A DNA stretch of 64,000 bases, taken from Pusillimonas noertemannii. Lineage in GTDB: Bacteria > Pseudomonadota > Gammaproteobacteria > Burkholderiales > Burkholderiaceae_B. Made by a program: the position numbers and the translations under genes. The DNA lies in the NCBI RefSeq assembly GCF_003096595.1, contig NZ_QEKO01000003.1, forward strand, positions 372,001-436,000, in the 5' to 3' direction. Shown here piece after piece: positions 52,818-60,779 of the stretch (its first letter is position 1; each line of letters starts with the position of its first letter). Under the pieces are notes generated by a model. That model saw nothing but the letters and a program-made list of their open reading frames with translations, was not told the origin of the DNA and did no database searches.

Positions 52818-53329
52818 TCGAACCACCTGTCGTCATGCAGTTCGTACGGCGTTTCCTTGTTTTTTTCAGAGTATCCGTCGAAGGGCTGGTTGTCGATATC
52901 GATACGCGCCAGTATGTCCGCGTTGGGGTCCAGTGCTGCGCCGACGCGCAGCATGACCAAGGGCTCGTCTTCTTTGGCGGTGAAACGATAGAACGCGCCG
53001 CTGGGAACGAGCACACAGTCGTTTTTACCTACCTCGCGTCGCTCGTCTCTGGGTCCGTAGAAGACGGCGCCTCCCTGCAGCACCACAAACACGTGATCTT
53101 CGTTCGTATGGGCGTGGATTTCATTTTCGCCGCCGCTGGCATATGTCTTCAGCACGACATTCATGTATTTCGACGCACCCAGAACTTGGTTCGTGCGGCC
53201 TACTTTGGGCAATTTCGCACGTATGTGGAAGAAGCTGGGGGTGGTCTTCTGGGCCATGCGCCGCATGGCTTCGTCCCACTCTGCTGCGCTGTTCGCGATG
53301 GGCGCCAAAGTTGTTTCTGTGCTGTCCAT
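52814..53329 (-). CDS. Single-domain cupin protein
   Basis: This is a 171-residue cupin. Motif 1 is GGENEIHAHTNEDHVFVVLQGG (H72, H74, H79) and motif 2 is GKNDCVLVPSGAFYRFTA, in which the usual second histidine is replaced by Phe/Tyr. It may bind a metal and act as a dioxygenase or isomerase, or it may sense or sequester ligand. It is the first gene of the eight-gene operon divergent from the LysR gene. Confidence 0.8.
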   Translation of the reverse strand: MDSTETTLAPIANSAAEWDEAMRRMAQKTTPSFFHIRAKLPKVGRTNQVLGASKYMNVVLKTYASGGENEIHAHTNEDHVFVVLQGGAVFYGPRDERREVGKNDCVLVPSGAFYRFTAKEDEPLVMLRVGAALDPNADILARIDIDNQPFDGYSEKNKETPYELHDDRWFE

Positions 53330-53411
53330 AGTGTCTCCGGGTAGGAAGTAAAAGGCCCCTTGTTGAACCGGGCCTAAAAGGCATATTCATGTCGTTATGT
53401 CGTTCATTCTA

Positions 53412-53427
53412 GATATTTGCTAATATC
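53412..53427. promoter_or_regulatory. Candidate LysR-binding palindrome in the divergent cupin/lysR promoter
   Basis: GATATT-TGCT-AATATC (perfect six-base arms, four-base spacer) contains a T-N11-A core, the classical LysR-box form. It lies about 40 bases before the LysR start and about 85 bases before the cupin start, inside the AT-rich divergent gap. Confidence 0.5.
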
Positions 53428-53464
53428 AAACAAGACTATTTTGTCTATTCGATGCATCGAAAAA

Positions 53465-54376
53465 ATGAATACAGAAAAGATGGATTTGAATCTGCTATTG
53501 GAGTTCGAGGCGCTCTTCGAAACCCGAAGCGTTACGAAGGCCAGCGAGCTTCTTGGCATCAGCCAGCCGTCAATGAGTCACGCCCTTGGGAAAATGAGAG
53601 AGGCGTTCAACGACCCTTTATTCGTCAGAGTCAAGAACGAGATGCAGCCAACGCCTCGTGCGCTGGCTATCAGTGGCCCCATCCATAGAACACTCGAACT
53701 GGCGCGAAACCAGATATTTCGAAGCCACGAGTTCGTGCCAGGACGAGCCAACAAGACATTTATTCTGTGTATGACCGATTTGGGGGCAGCTTCCTACTTG
53801 CCTCAGATTGTCAATGTCGTGAACAAGCATGCACCCGGCGTGCAGATTCGAACCATATCCCCCACAATTGAAAAGCAAACAGAGTGGCTGGAGTCCGGAT
53901 CGGTTGATCTGGCGATCGGCTATTTTCCGGACATTACGACCGCGGGCGTTTTTCAGCAGCACTTGCTGAGCAATACGGGCTTCACTTGTATAGCCAATAT
54001 TGATAACCCTTACATAGAAAATCGTATCTGCACCATGGACAGTTTCTTGAGCGCGCCGCACGTTTCGGTTCGAACCGAAGGGCGTAGCCAAGAGGTGATC
54101 GAACAGGCGATGAGCCGCCTACATATATATCGGCGCATAACCTTGACGGTGCCGCATTACTTGAGCCTATTGACGTTGGTTGCCAACACAGAGCTCATGG
54201 CCGTGATTCCGAACGATCTTGTGCCAGCCTTCGAGGCGCAAAAAAACATTGCGGTGTATCCACTTCCGTTTCCGAGCCCCCGCGTCGAGATCAAGCAGAT
54301 ATGGCATCAGAAATTCCATTTTGACGCCGCCAGCCAGTGGATCAGGGAAATGGTCAGGCAAGCGTTGCAGAAGTGA
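53465..54376 (+). CDS. LysR-family transcriptional regulator
   Basis: This is a 303-residue regulator with an N-terminal winged helix (DLNLLLEFEALFETRSVTKASELLGISQPSMSHALGKMREAF) and a type 2 periplasmic-binding effector domain. The N-terminal sequence resembles the NodD/NahR/LinR branch, common for aromatic-catabolism regulators. The ATG at 53465 is preferred; an ATG five codons later (53480) is possible. It is divergent from the cupin-TRAP operon and probably activates it when its aromatic inducer is present. Confidence 0.88.
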   Translation: MNTEKMDLNLLLEFEALFETRSVTKASELLGISQPSMSHALGKMREAFNDPLFVRVKNEMQPTPRALAISGPIHRTLELARNQIFRSHEFVPGRANKTFILCMTDLGAASYLPQIVNVVNKHAPGVQIRTISPTIEKQTEWLESGSVDLAIGYFPDITTAGVFQQHLLSNTGFTCIANIDNPYIENRICTMDSFLSAPHVSVRTEGRSQEVIEQAMSRLHIYRRITLTVPHYLSLLTLVANTELMAVIPNDLVPAFEAQKNIAVYPLPFPSPRVEIKQIWHQKFHFDAASQWIREMVRQALQK

Positions 54377-54411
54377 AATAGCATGCCCAGGGTTCGTGAG
54401 GGTTGGCATTA

Positions 54412-54469
54412 ACCGATACACGCCATCTTGTAATGCATTAAAGGCTTATTTCTAGAAGCGTGTATCGGT
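54412..54469. repeat. Perfect 12-bp inverted repeat with 34-base spacer between convergent genes
   Basis: ACCGATACACGC (54412-54423) and GCGTGTATCGGT (54458-54469) are perfect reverse complements. The spacer contains a ten-base palindrome TAATGCATTA (54431-54440). The element fills the gap between the LysR stop and the decarboxylase stop. It may be a bidirectional terminator with a long loop, a protein-binding site, or the remains of an inserted element. Confidence 0.55.
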
Positions 54470-54484
54470 CAAGCGGCTTTGGCT

Positions 54485-55474
54485 TCAGATTTTTACGGTC
54501 TCATAGGTTGAGGGATGAAAAATTTCATCTACGCTCATAAGACGGTGCGACAGTCCTTGTCCGTGGTGATGCCGCACGAAGGCTTCCAGAGTCTTGCGGT
54601 TGGGTGAGACCCCATACGACCAGTAGTCTTCGCCCATCAGCGATTTGGCTGCCTTCAGCTGTTCTTCGACGAAGGGTAGCGTGACTTTCGTCGCGGACGT
54701 GTCCGCCAGTTGCTTGAGCGCCCTGGACTTGGCTTGTTCGAACGCTTTGTATGCCGCATTGGCCAGCCATGGATGCTGCTCCAACAGCGGCTTGCGAATG
54801 CCCACCACATGCATGATGGGAAAAATCCCGGTGCGCTTGAAGTAGTCTTTGGCGGTCGCCGTCGGGTCAGGAAATAGCCAGCCCACATTGGGATTTCTGG
54901 AGGCGGCTCCGGCAGGAGGGCGGGGCGCGATGAACCCGTCCAGTTCACCATCGCTCAGCATCTGGGATATTGTCTTCCCTTCGGGCGCATTCTCCAGCCG
55001 GATGCCTTCCGGCAATTGGAGCTTGATTTTTTCGGGCCTGCCCGGTTCTTCGATACCTCCACGTACCCAAGTGACACTCGACGGGGCGATGCCATAGTCG
55101 TCTTCCAGAAGCGCCCGCGCCCAGACGATCGCGGTCAACTGATATTCTGGGATTCCTATGCGTTTCCCTTTTAGATCTTCCGGCCGTTTTATAAGGTCGG
55201 TGCGGACGTAAATGGAAGTGTGGCGAAACGCACGCGATAAGAAAACGGGAATCGCGACATAGTCGTTTTGCCCCTGTGACGCCTTGACCAGATAGCTGGA
55301 AAACGACATTTCGCTGATGTCGAACTCCTTGTTTCTGAACGCGCGAAAGAATATTTCTTCGGGTGATAGTGTCATGTACACAGGATCGACCCCGTCGATC
55401 TGCACGTTTCCATCCAGCAACGCACGCGTACGATCATAGTCGCCCAAGGCGACGGACAATTGCAGCTTGGACAA
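54485..55474 (-). CDS. 4,5-dihydroxyphthalate decarboxylase-like protein (NMT1 fold)
   Basis: This is a 329-residue cytoplasmic protein of the Pht5 family, which removes one carboxylate of 4,5-dihydroxyphthalate to give protocatechuate. The start KLQLSVALGDYDRTRALLDG, FDISEMSFSSYLVKASQG and KGKRIGIPEYQLTAIVWARALLEDDYGI are family words. It is often mis-annotated as an ABC binding protein, but it has no signal peptide. AAGGAG precedes the ATG, and the oxygenase gene ends one base before this start. With the dioxygenase and dehydrogenase it makes a complete phthalate-to-protocatechuate core. A close phthalate analogue is possible. Confidence 0.85.
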   Translation of the reverse strand: MSKLQLSVALGDYDRTRALLDGNVQIDGVDPVYMTLSPEEIFFRAFRNKEFDISEMSFSSYLVKASQGQNDYVAIPVFLSRAFRHTSIYVRTDLIKRPEDLKGKRIGIPEYQLTAIVWARALLEDDYGIAPSSVTWVRGGIEEPGRPEKIKLQLPEGIRLENAPEGKTISQMLSDGELDGFIAPRPPAGAASRNPNVGWLFPDPTATAKDYFKRTGIFPIMHVVGIRKPLLEQHPWLANAAYKAFEQAKSRALKQLADTSATKVTLPFVEEQLKAAKSLMGEDYWSYGVSPNRKTLEAFVRHHHGQGLSHRLMSVDEIFHPSTYETVKI

Positions 55475-55475
55475 T

Positions 55476-56801
55476 TTATGCTCCTTGTATCTGGGCTGAG
55501 TGATTGGCTTGCTTGTTATCCTGCGCGGAGGTGTCCCAGACGGGGTTCACCTCGAACGATCTCCAGTCGGACCCTTTAGGCACCATTGTCTGGAAGGAGC
55601 AGATTTCTTTGGGAATGGCCCTGGCCCCCGTGCCGATGGCTTCGCCGCTTTCCTGGAAAGTACGTACGGCCTTCAGCATCTGCTTGCGGAACTCAACGAC
55701 GGCAATGTCACTCGCGCCAAGGTGGTCTGCGCTTCGATTCGTGATGGCGCCCATGGTGCACCACATGGCCACGTCCTGGTTTGGAAAGCCTGTTATTCCG
55801 GTGAAATTTCCTGCTTTCATGGCTTCGCGATCTTGCCAGAAATTATTCTCGCGATTGCGCAAGGGGCGATAGGCATGGTCGAGATCCTCGCCCACGGTCT
55901 GCCCAAGGAACTTGCGCCATGCCGCGGTGTCAGGCGTTTGTTTCGGATGCCCCCAGGCGATGAAGTAAAACACGGTCGTCGTATCGTCCGCGGGAACATT
56001 GATATTGGCGACGTTATACAAGTTATTGGGCGGTATGAGTGCGGTTGCAGGGGCCACAAACACGGTTGACCGTACATAATCGTTGAGATCGGCATTGTGT
56101 ATGGGCTTGCGGATGGCCGCATAGCGAAAGCCGTAGGACCCACGATCGATTTGCATCCGGGGCGCCTTGTCGTTCGATGGCCGGAGCCAAGTGCTTTCAG
56201 TGGCTTCGGCGCCCGCCGCATCGGCCGTGGGAACCATATCCGACGAATGCAGACTCGAGCTATGAGCCGAATCGATTGCGCCCTCTAGCACCTGGGCCCA
56301 ATTACAAGGCAGCACGACTTTGGCGATGGTGACTTTGGTATCGGCTGTCGGCGCCCAGGCTGGCGGCTGAAACTCGGTCATGGTCTCGGGCGGTCCCATG
56401 TACGCCCATACTATGCCGCCCCATTCCTTGGCGGGGTAGGCGGGGTGCTTGATTCCTGTGGCCATGCGGTTGCCGGCGGGCTCCGAAACCATTTCAAGAA
56501 TGTTGCCCTGGATGTCGAATTTCCAGCCGTGGTAAAGGCAACGTAGACCGTCTTCTTCATTGCGTCCGAGCACCAGCGAGGCTCCCCGATGCGGACAATG
56601 CTCGCCGATTACGCCCACGCGGCCCGACGTGTTGCGAAATACCACCAGTTCTTCGCCGAATGCCTGCGCCCGAACCGGTGTGCCATCGGGCTCCATGACT
56701 TCTTCGATCAAACAGATCGGCGTCCAATGTCGCCGCATCAATTGCCCCATGGGTGCATTGCCTGTGACACGGCATAAAAGGTCGTTTTCCTCGGGGGTCA
56801 T
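55476..56801 (-). CDS. Rieske oxygenase, phthalate 4,5-dioxygenase-like alpha subunit
   Basis: This is a 441-residue ring-hydroxylating oxygenase. The Rieske ligands are C69/H71 (CPHRGAS) and C88/H91 (CLYHGWKFD). The iron site is in EGAIDSAHSSSLHSSD. PMGQLMRRHWTPICLIEEV and GRNEEDGLRCLYHGWKFD are typical of the phthalate dioxygenase (Pht3/OphA2) group, which works as alpha subunits only with a separate reductase. That reductase is not encoded next to it. AGGAG precedes the ATG. It is divergent from the dehydrogenase gene across two operator-like palindromes. Confidence 0.87.
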   Translation of the reverse strand: MTPEENDLLCRVTGNAPMGQLMRRHWTPICLIEEVMEPDGTPVRAQAFGEELVVFRNTSGRVGVIGEHCPHRGASLVLGRNEEDGLRCLYHGWKFDIQGNILEMVSEPAGNRMATGIKHPAYPAKEWGGIVWAYMGPPETMTEFQPPAWAPTADTKVTIAKVVLPCNWAQVLEGAIDSAHSSSLHSSDMVPTADAAGAEATESTWLRPSNDKAPRMQIDRGSYGFRYAAIRKPIHNADLNDYVRSTVFVAPATALIPPNNLYNVANINVPADDTTTVFYFIAWGHPKQTPDTAAWRKFLGQTVGEDLDHAYRPLRNRENNFWQDREAMKAGNFTGITGFPNQDVAMWCTMGAITNRSADHLGASDIAVVEFRKQMLKAVRTFQESGEAIGTGARAIPKEICSFQTMVPKGSDWRSFEVNPVWDTSAQDNKQANHSAQIQGA

Positions 56802-56848
56802 CTTTGTTTCTCCTGGTTGGCGTATGGCAGTATTGACTGCTCATAATG

Positions 56849-56894
56849 TTAGATATCTAATCTTCTTTAATGTAATATTATTAGATATCTAATA
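56849..56894. promoter_or_regulatory. Twin TTAGATATCTAA palindromes in the divergent phthalate-type promoter
   Basis: The identical 12-bp palindrome TTAGATATCTAA occurs at 56849-56860 and 56881-56892. The second extends to a 16-bp perfect palindrome, 56879-56894. Centres are 32 bp apart, three helical turns. The pair lies between the oxygenase (leftward) and dehydrogenase (rightward) genes. A MarR regulator is encoded just downstream at 58146 and is the likely binder. Confidence 0.65.
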
Positions 56895-56920
56895 TAAATT
56901 CAATATTCAGGATCCAGGCC

Positions 56921-58117
56921 ATGTCAAAAATTCCTATAGGAATAGGGGTCGTGGGGCTAGGGCGGGCTTTCGTACTTATGCTGCCCACCTTTGTGAAGGA
57001 CGATCGGGTAAGGCTGGTGGCGGCCGCCGACCCTCGGCCCCAAGCACGCGCGCGGTTCACTCAGGATTTTGGCGGCGCTTCGTACGAGACTATTGAGCAG
57101 CTATGCGCTGACCCCAATGTGGAACTCGTGTATATTGCTTCGCCGCATCAATTTCATGCCGAGCATGTCGAGATTGCCGCCGCCGCGGGCAAAGCGATGC
57201 TGGTCGAAAAGCCCATGGCTATCACGCTGGACGAATGCACGCGCATTGTGGACGTCGTCAGGCAAAGCAAGACGATCCTGGTCGTAGGACATTCGCACAG
57301 TTTCGACGGTCCGGTGCAGCATGCGGCAAGAGTGCTGGAGGCGGGCTCGTATGGACAAGTGCGGATGCTCAACGCGCTCAATTACACTGATTTCATGTAT
57401 CGCCCACGCCGACCGGAGGAACTGGATACCGCGCAGGGAGGAGGGGTGGTGTTCAGCCAAGCCGCGCATCAGGTCGACGTGGCCCGGGCGCTGCTGGGCG
57501 GCATGGTCGATTCGGTCATCGCCCGGACGGGACGATGGGACGAAAGCCGTCCTACTGAAGGTGCCTACGGCGCGATGCTCAACTTCGAAGGCGGTGCGTT
57601 CGCCATGTTGACATACAGCGGCTACGCTCACTATGACAGCGACGAACTCATGGAGGGCGTTGGCGAAATGGGTTTTCTCAAGGAGCGCTGCGGGCACGAG
57701 CAGGCGCGCCGGCGGCTGGCCAGGCTTGATTCCGTGGATGAAGGCCATCTCAAGCAGGAAAGCGGCTACGGTGGAGAGCATTATCGCGCCGACGACAGGC
57801 CTCCGGCGCCTTTCCATCAACATTTTGGCCACGCAGTGATATCGACCGATAAGGCGGACATCAGACTGACCCCCAGCGGCCTTATGATATATAGCGATCA
57901 CGAGCGTCATTTCGAGCCGACGCCTCATCGGCCCGTGCCACGCTGCGAAGTGATTGACGAGATCTGGAACGCATTGCGGCATGGGCGTGCTCCCATGCAC
58001 GATGCTCAATGGGCGCGGGCGACTACCGAGGTTTGCCTGGCCATGCTGGAATCAGGCCGAAGTGGGGCCGCCGTACCCATGAGGTTTCAGGTTCCGGCGT
58101 TATTCAGCGCAATTTGA
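56921..58117 (+). CDS. Gfo/Idh/MocA oxidoreductase, phthalate 4,5-cis-dihydrodiol dehydrogenase-like
   Basis: This is a 398-residue NAD(P)-dependent dehydrogenase. The Rossmann motif is GVVGLGRAF (9-17), the catalytic lysine region is EKPMA (96-100), and FDGPVQHAARV and GGGVVFSQAAHQVDVARALLGG follow. The start IGIGVVGLGRAFVLMLPTF and the length match Pht4-type enzymes, which oxidise the cis-dihydrodiol of phthalate to 4,5-dihydroxyphthalate. It is divergent from the matching oxygenase and followed by a MarR gene. Confidence 0.87.
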   Translation: MSKIPIGIGVVGLGRAFVLMLPTFVKDDRVRLVAAADPRPQARARFTQDFGGASYETIEQLCADPNVELVYIASPHQFHAEHVEIAAAAGKAMLVEKPMAITLDECTRIVDVVRQSKTILVVGHSHSFDGPVQHAARVLEAGSYGQVRMLNALNYTDFMYRPRRPEELDTAQGGGVVFSQAAHQVDVARALLGGMVDSVIARTGRWDESRPTEGAYGAMLNFEGGAFAMLTYSGYAHYDSDELMEGVGEMGFLKERCGHEQARRRLARLDSVDEGHLKQESGYGGEHYRADDRPPAPFHQHFGHAVISTDKADIRLTPSGLMIYSDHERHFEPTPHRPVPRCEVIDEIWNALRHGRAPMHDAQWARATTEVCLAMLESGRSGAAVPMRFQVPALFSAI

Positions 58118-58145
58118 CGAGCCGTTAGATTCGGCCAAGGTACGC

Positions 58146-58691
58146 ATGGACACTCAAAAATATCCTACGGCAGAGCGGAAAGACTGGCGCGACGCCATTC
58201 CTCAGGATCGTCTTGCTCATTTATTGAAAGATGCCCGAAGAGCGATGGAAAGAGCGCTGCAGATCCGCCTGATCGACCATTCGGTATCGTTCGGGCATTG
58301 GACGTTCTTGCGCATCTTGTGGGAGCACGATGGGCTCACGCAACGCGAGCTTTCCGAACTGGCGGGCATGGCGGCGCCAACCACGTTTGCGGCGATCAAT
58401 GCCATGGAGTCGCTGGGATACGTGAGCCGCAAGCAGAAGGCGGGCAACCGCAAGAACGTTTATGTGCACCTGACCGGCAAAGGCAAGGAGCTGAAGGCCA
58501 AACTGCTTCCGCTTGCGGAAGAAATCAACGCTATAGCGATTAATGAACTGGAGCTCGACGAGGTTCTGATCGCACGAAAAGTCCTGCTCAAGATCACCGC
58601 GAATCTCAACGCGTACGAGAATGAATTACTAGAGTCGGAGAATCGGCGTGTGCCTTCCACCCGCCAGTTGGGAAGGTTGTATACGGCCTAG
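58146..58691 (+). CDS. MarR-family transcriptional regulator
   Basis: This is a 181-residue winged-helix protein. The core is HWTFLRILWEHDGLTQRELSELAGMAAPTTFAAINAMESLGYVSRKQKAGNRKNVYVHLTGKGKEL, with recognition helix and wing. It lies 28 bases after the dehydrogenase on the same strand, so it is cotranscribed with it. It is the natural candidate to bind the twin palindromes at 56849-56894 and be released by a phthalate-type ligand. Confidence 0.88.
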   Translation: MDTQKYPTAERKDWRDAIPQDRLAHLLKDARRAMERALQIRLIDHSVSFGHWTFLRILWEHDGLTQRELSELAGMAAPTTFAAINAMESLGYVSRKQKAGNRKNVYVHLTGKGKELKAKLLPLAEEINAIAINELELDEVLIARKVLLKITANLNAYENELLESENRRVPSTRQLGRLYTA

Positions 58692-58720
58692 GCCCTGCGC
58701 CGTCTTGGAGCGATTTGTGG

Positions 58721-59758
58721 TCAGGAGACATCCAAGGCCTGTTCGCTCTGCGTGGGCTCTTGTTCGTTCATCACGAGTTCATCGATTAGTTTACGCGCTT
58801 GGATGGGGCCGGCGTCAGTGCGAAGCGCAACCGGAAACGGCGAATCGGCCAGATTGCGTTGTTGTGCTTCGAGCACGACCTTGTCCTGATCGAACGTATA
58901 GTAGATCTGCTCTTGGATGTAAGCCGTCAACGCCTCGTCGTCATGCTGGTAGGCTCGCGCGATACCCCAGAAATAATGCGAACTGGTGTCGGTTTCGGGC
59001 GTGATCAGATTAAGAATACGCCGCTCCAGCGCCTGATCGCGCGATCCATCGTGGGGATAAGAACCGTTTTCGATGACGTTGAAAGAAGGCGGCTGAAAAA
59101 TCGTGGTGTGCCACCGATTTATATTGCTGGTGAATCCGGTTGCCTTGACATAGAACGGTGGTGGTTCGCAATTCAGGATTTCGCGGCTGACCAGAACCTT
59201 GCCATTTTTGACAGTGGCTGTGACGGGAGCTTCGGCGACGGCATCGTTGCCGATGGTGTCATCATGGACGTACGATTCATGCGACAGGTCCAGCAGATTG
59301 TCGTTTAGCAACTGGTAGTTGGCATTGACATGATGGTAGCCGGTGCAAACGGTCCAGTCAGGGTCTACCAGCCAGTGGAAATCAGGAACCGCGTCGGGGT
59401 CTGCACGGCGCGGGTCGCCCATCCAGATCCAGATCAGGTTATAGCGCTCAACAACCGGAAAGGTCGCCGCGCGTGCTTTGGCTGGTATCCGGTCCTGGCA
59501 TGGAATGCGCGCACAGGAGCCGTCAGGATTGATTTGCATGCCGTGGTAGGTGCAGCGGATGGTGTCGTCAATCAGCATGCCCAGAGATAGTGGGACAGCG
59601 CGATGCGGGCAGCGATCTTCCAGGGCCACCGCTTTGCCTTCATTCGTTCTGAACAAGACCAGAGGCTGGTTCAACAGCGTGCGGGCGAGTAGCTGCCGGC
59701 CGACGTCTTGCGCAAATGCGGCAACATACCAAAAATTCTTGGGTGCAGTTAGGTTCAT
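58721..59758 (-). CDS. Rieske oxygenase, vanillate O-demethylase-like oxygenase subunit
   Basis: This is a 345-residue VanA-family oxygenase. The Rieske ligands are C50/H52 (CPHRAVP) and C69/H72 (CTYHGMQ), and the iron site is DNLLDLSHESYVH. The start PKNFWYVAAFAQDV fits the O-demethylase branch, so the substrate may be a methoxylated aromatic acid. AGGAG lies eight bases before the ATG at 59758, which I prefer to the ATG at 59776. No reductase gene adjoins it; VanB at 12822 might serve. It is divergent from the IclR gene. Confidence 0.87.
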   Translation of the reverse strand: MNLTAPKNFWYVAAFAQDVGRQLLARTLLNQPLVLFRTNEGKAVALEDRCPHRAVPLSLGMLIDDTIRCTYHGMQINPDGSCARIPCQDRIPAKARAATFPVVERYNLIWIWMGDPRRADPDAVPDFHWLVDPDWTVCTGYHHVNANYQLLNDNLLDLSHESYVHDDTIGNDAVAEAPVTATVKNGKVLVSREILNCEPPPFYVKATGFTSNINRWHTTIFQPPSFNVIENGSYPHDGSRDQALERRILNLITPETDTSSHYFWGIARAYQHDDEALTAYIQEQIYYTFDQDKVVLEAQQRNLADSPFPVALRTDAGPIQARKLIDELVMNEQEPTQSEQALDVS

Positions 59759-59835
59759 GCGAATTTCTCCTGCCATCTGGTTTTTAATAATGTAGAATCA
59801 TTTTAGCAGTTTTGATTTTTATCAGGCAATGTCAA
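59759..59835. promoter_or_regulatory. Divergent promoter region between the VanA-like gene and the IclR gene
   Basis: This short AT-rich gap contains AATG-TAGAAT-CATT (59789-59802), an imperfectly symmetric site that an IclR dimer could bind. TAGAAT inside it could also serve as a -10 box. Confidence 0.3.
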
Positions 59836-60714
59836 ATGACGAGCAAGACTAAATTTTCGGTTCAGCCGCGAACCAGTTCCTCAGCCGCCCGCGTCGCTTT
59901 GGTCAACGCAGAAGCAGCGGCTGTCGAGTCGGGCACCCGGAAGGGAATCCAATCTGTGGATGTGGGCTACAAGCTGCTGCATGCTTTGCAAGTCAGCGAT
60001 CGGCCCCTCAGCCTGACGGCGCTATCCGAGGCGACGGGCATGACTCCAAGCAAATGCCATGGTTATCTATCGAGTTTTATGCGTGTCGGCCTGATCGCGC
60101 AGAAAGAAAGCGGGGGCTTGTATGACCTGGGCCCGTCGGCACTGCAGTTGGGGCTCACTGCCCTGGAGCGTATCGACGCGCTGCAAGAAGCCCGTGAAGC
60201 GATGGTGCTGCTACGTGAACGTTTGCAAGAGACCATCGTGCTTTCCATATGGGGTAATCATGGCCCCACTATTGTCTACAAGCAGGAAGGACCGCGATGG
60301 TCGCCCTTGAGCGTGCGCGTGGGTACAGTGTTGCCGGTGCTTTCTGCGACGGGAATGGTGCTGCTATCTGGCCGGCAACGCGAGGCGGTCGACGCCCTGA
60401 TCACGAAGGAATGGGAAGGCACGCCTTCGGACAGTCCCTGGAAAGTCGATTCCGTCGAAGAAATTCACACGCTGCTTGAACGAATCCGTATCAAGCGAGT
60501 CGCCAAGGGACGCGGCAACATTTTCCCAGGTTATTCGGGTATTTGTTCTCCTATCTATGATCACGAGGGTAGTGTTTGTGCCGCTTTGATGGTAATGGGC
60601 GAAGTGCCCCAGTTTGACCGCAGTGAAAACGGATCAAATGCCGACATCTTGCGCCGTGCGGCCGAGGATGTCTCCCGCCGTATAGGATGGCGGGGCGGAA
60701 ATAACAAGAAATAA
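59836..60714 (+). CDS. IclR-family transcriptional regulator
   Basis: This is a 292-residue protein. After a 40-residue polar leader comes the winged helix (VGYKLLHALQVSDRPLSLTALSEATGMTPSKCHGYLSSFMRVGLIAQ) and a C-terminal IclR effector domain (VLPVLSATGMVLLSG, ICSPIYDHEGSVCAALMVMG). The ATG at 59836 is preferred to a TTG eight codons upstream. It is divergent from the VanA-like gene and 65 bases upstream of the SDR/aldehyde dehydrogenase pair. It may control both. Confidence 0.87.
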   Translation: MTSKTKFSVQPRTSSSAARVALVNAEAAAVESGTRKGIQSVDVGYKLLHALQVSDRPLSLTALSEATGMTPSKCHGYLSSFMRVGLIAQKESGGLYDLGPSALQLGLTALERIDALQEAREAMVLLRERLQETIVLSIWGNHGPTIVYKQEGPRWSPLSVRVGTVLPVLSATGMVLLSGRQREAVDALITKEWEGTPSDSPWKVDSVEEIHTLLERIRIKRVAKGRGNIFPGYSGICSPIYDHEGSVCAALMVMGEVPQFDRSENGSNADILRRAAEDVSRRIGWRGGNNKK

Positions 60715-60779
60715 GCAGCCATATATTGCATGCGCTGGCGTGGCCTTCACGTCGATGCTATACGAAATAGGAGAGTTCG

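Noticed and set aside
54485-55474. ABC transporter substrate-binding protein as function of this gene
   Set aside because: It has no signal peptide and no adjoining permease; sequence words and context fit the 4,5-dihydroxyphthalate decarboxylase family.
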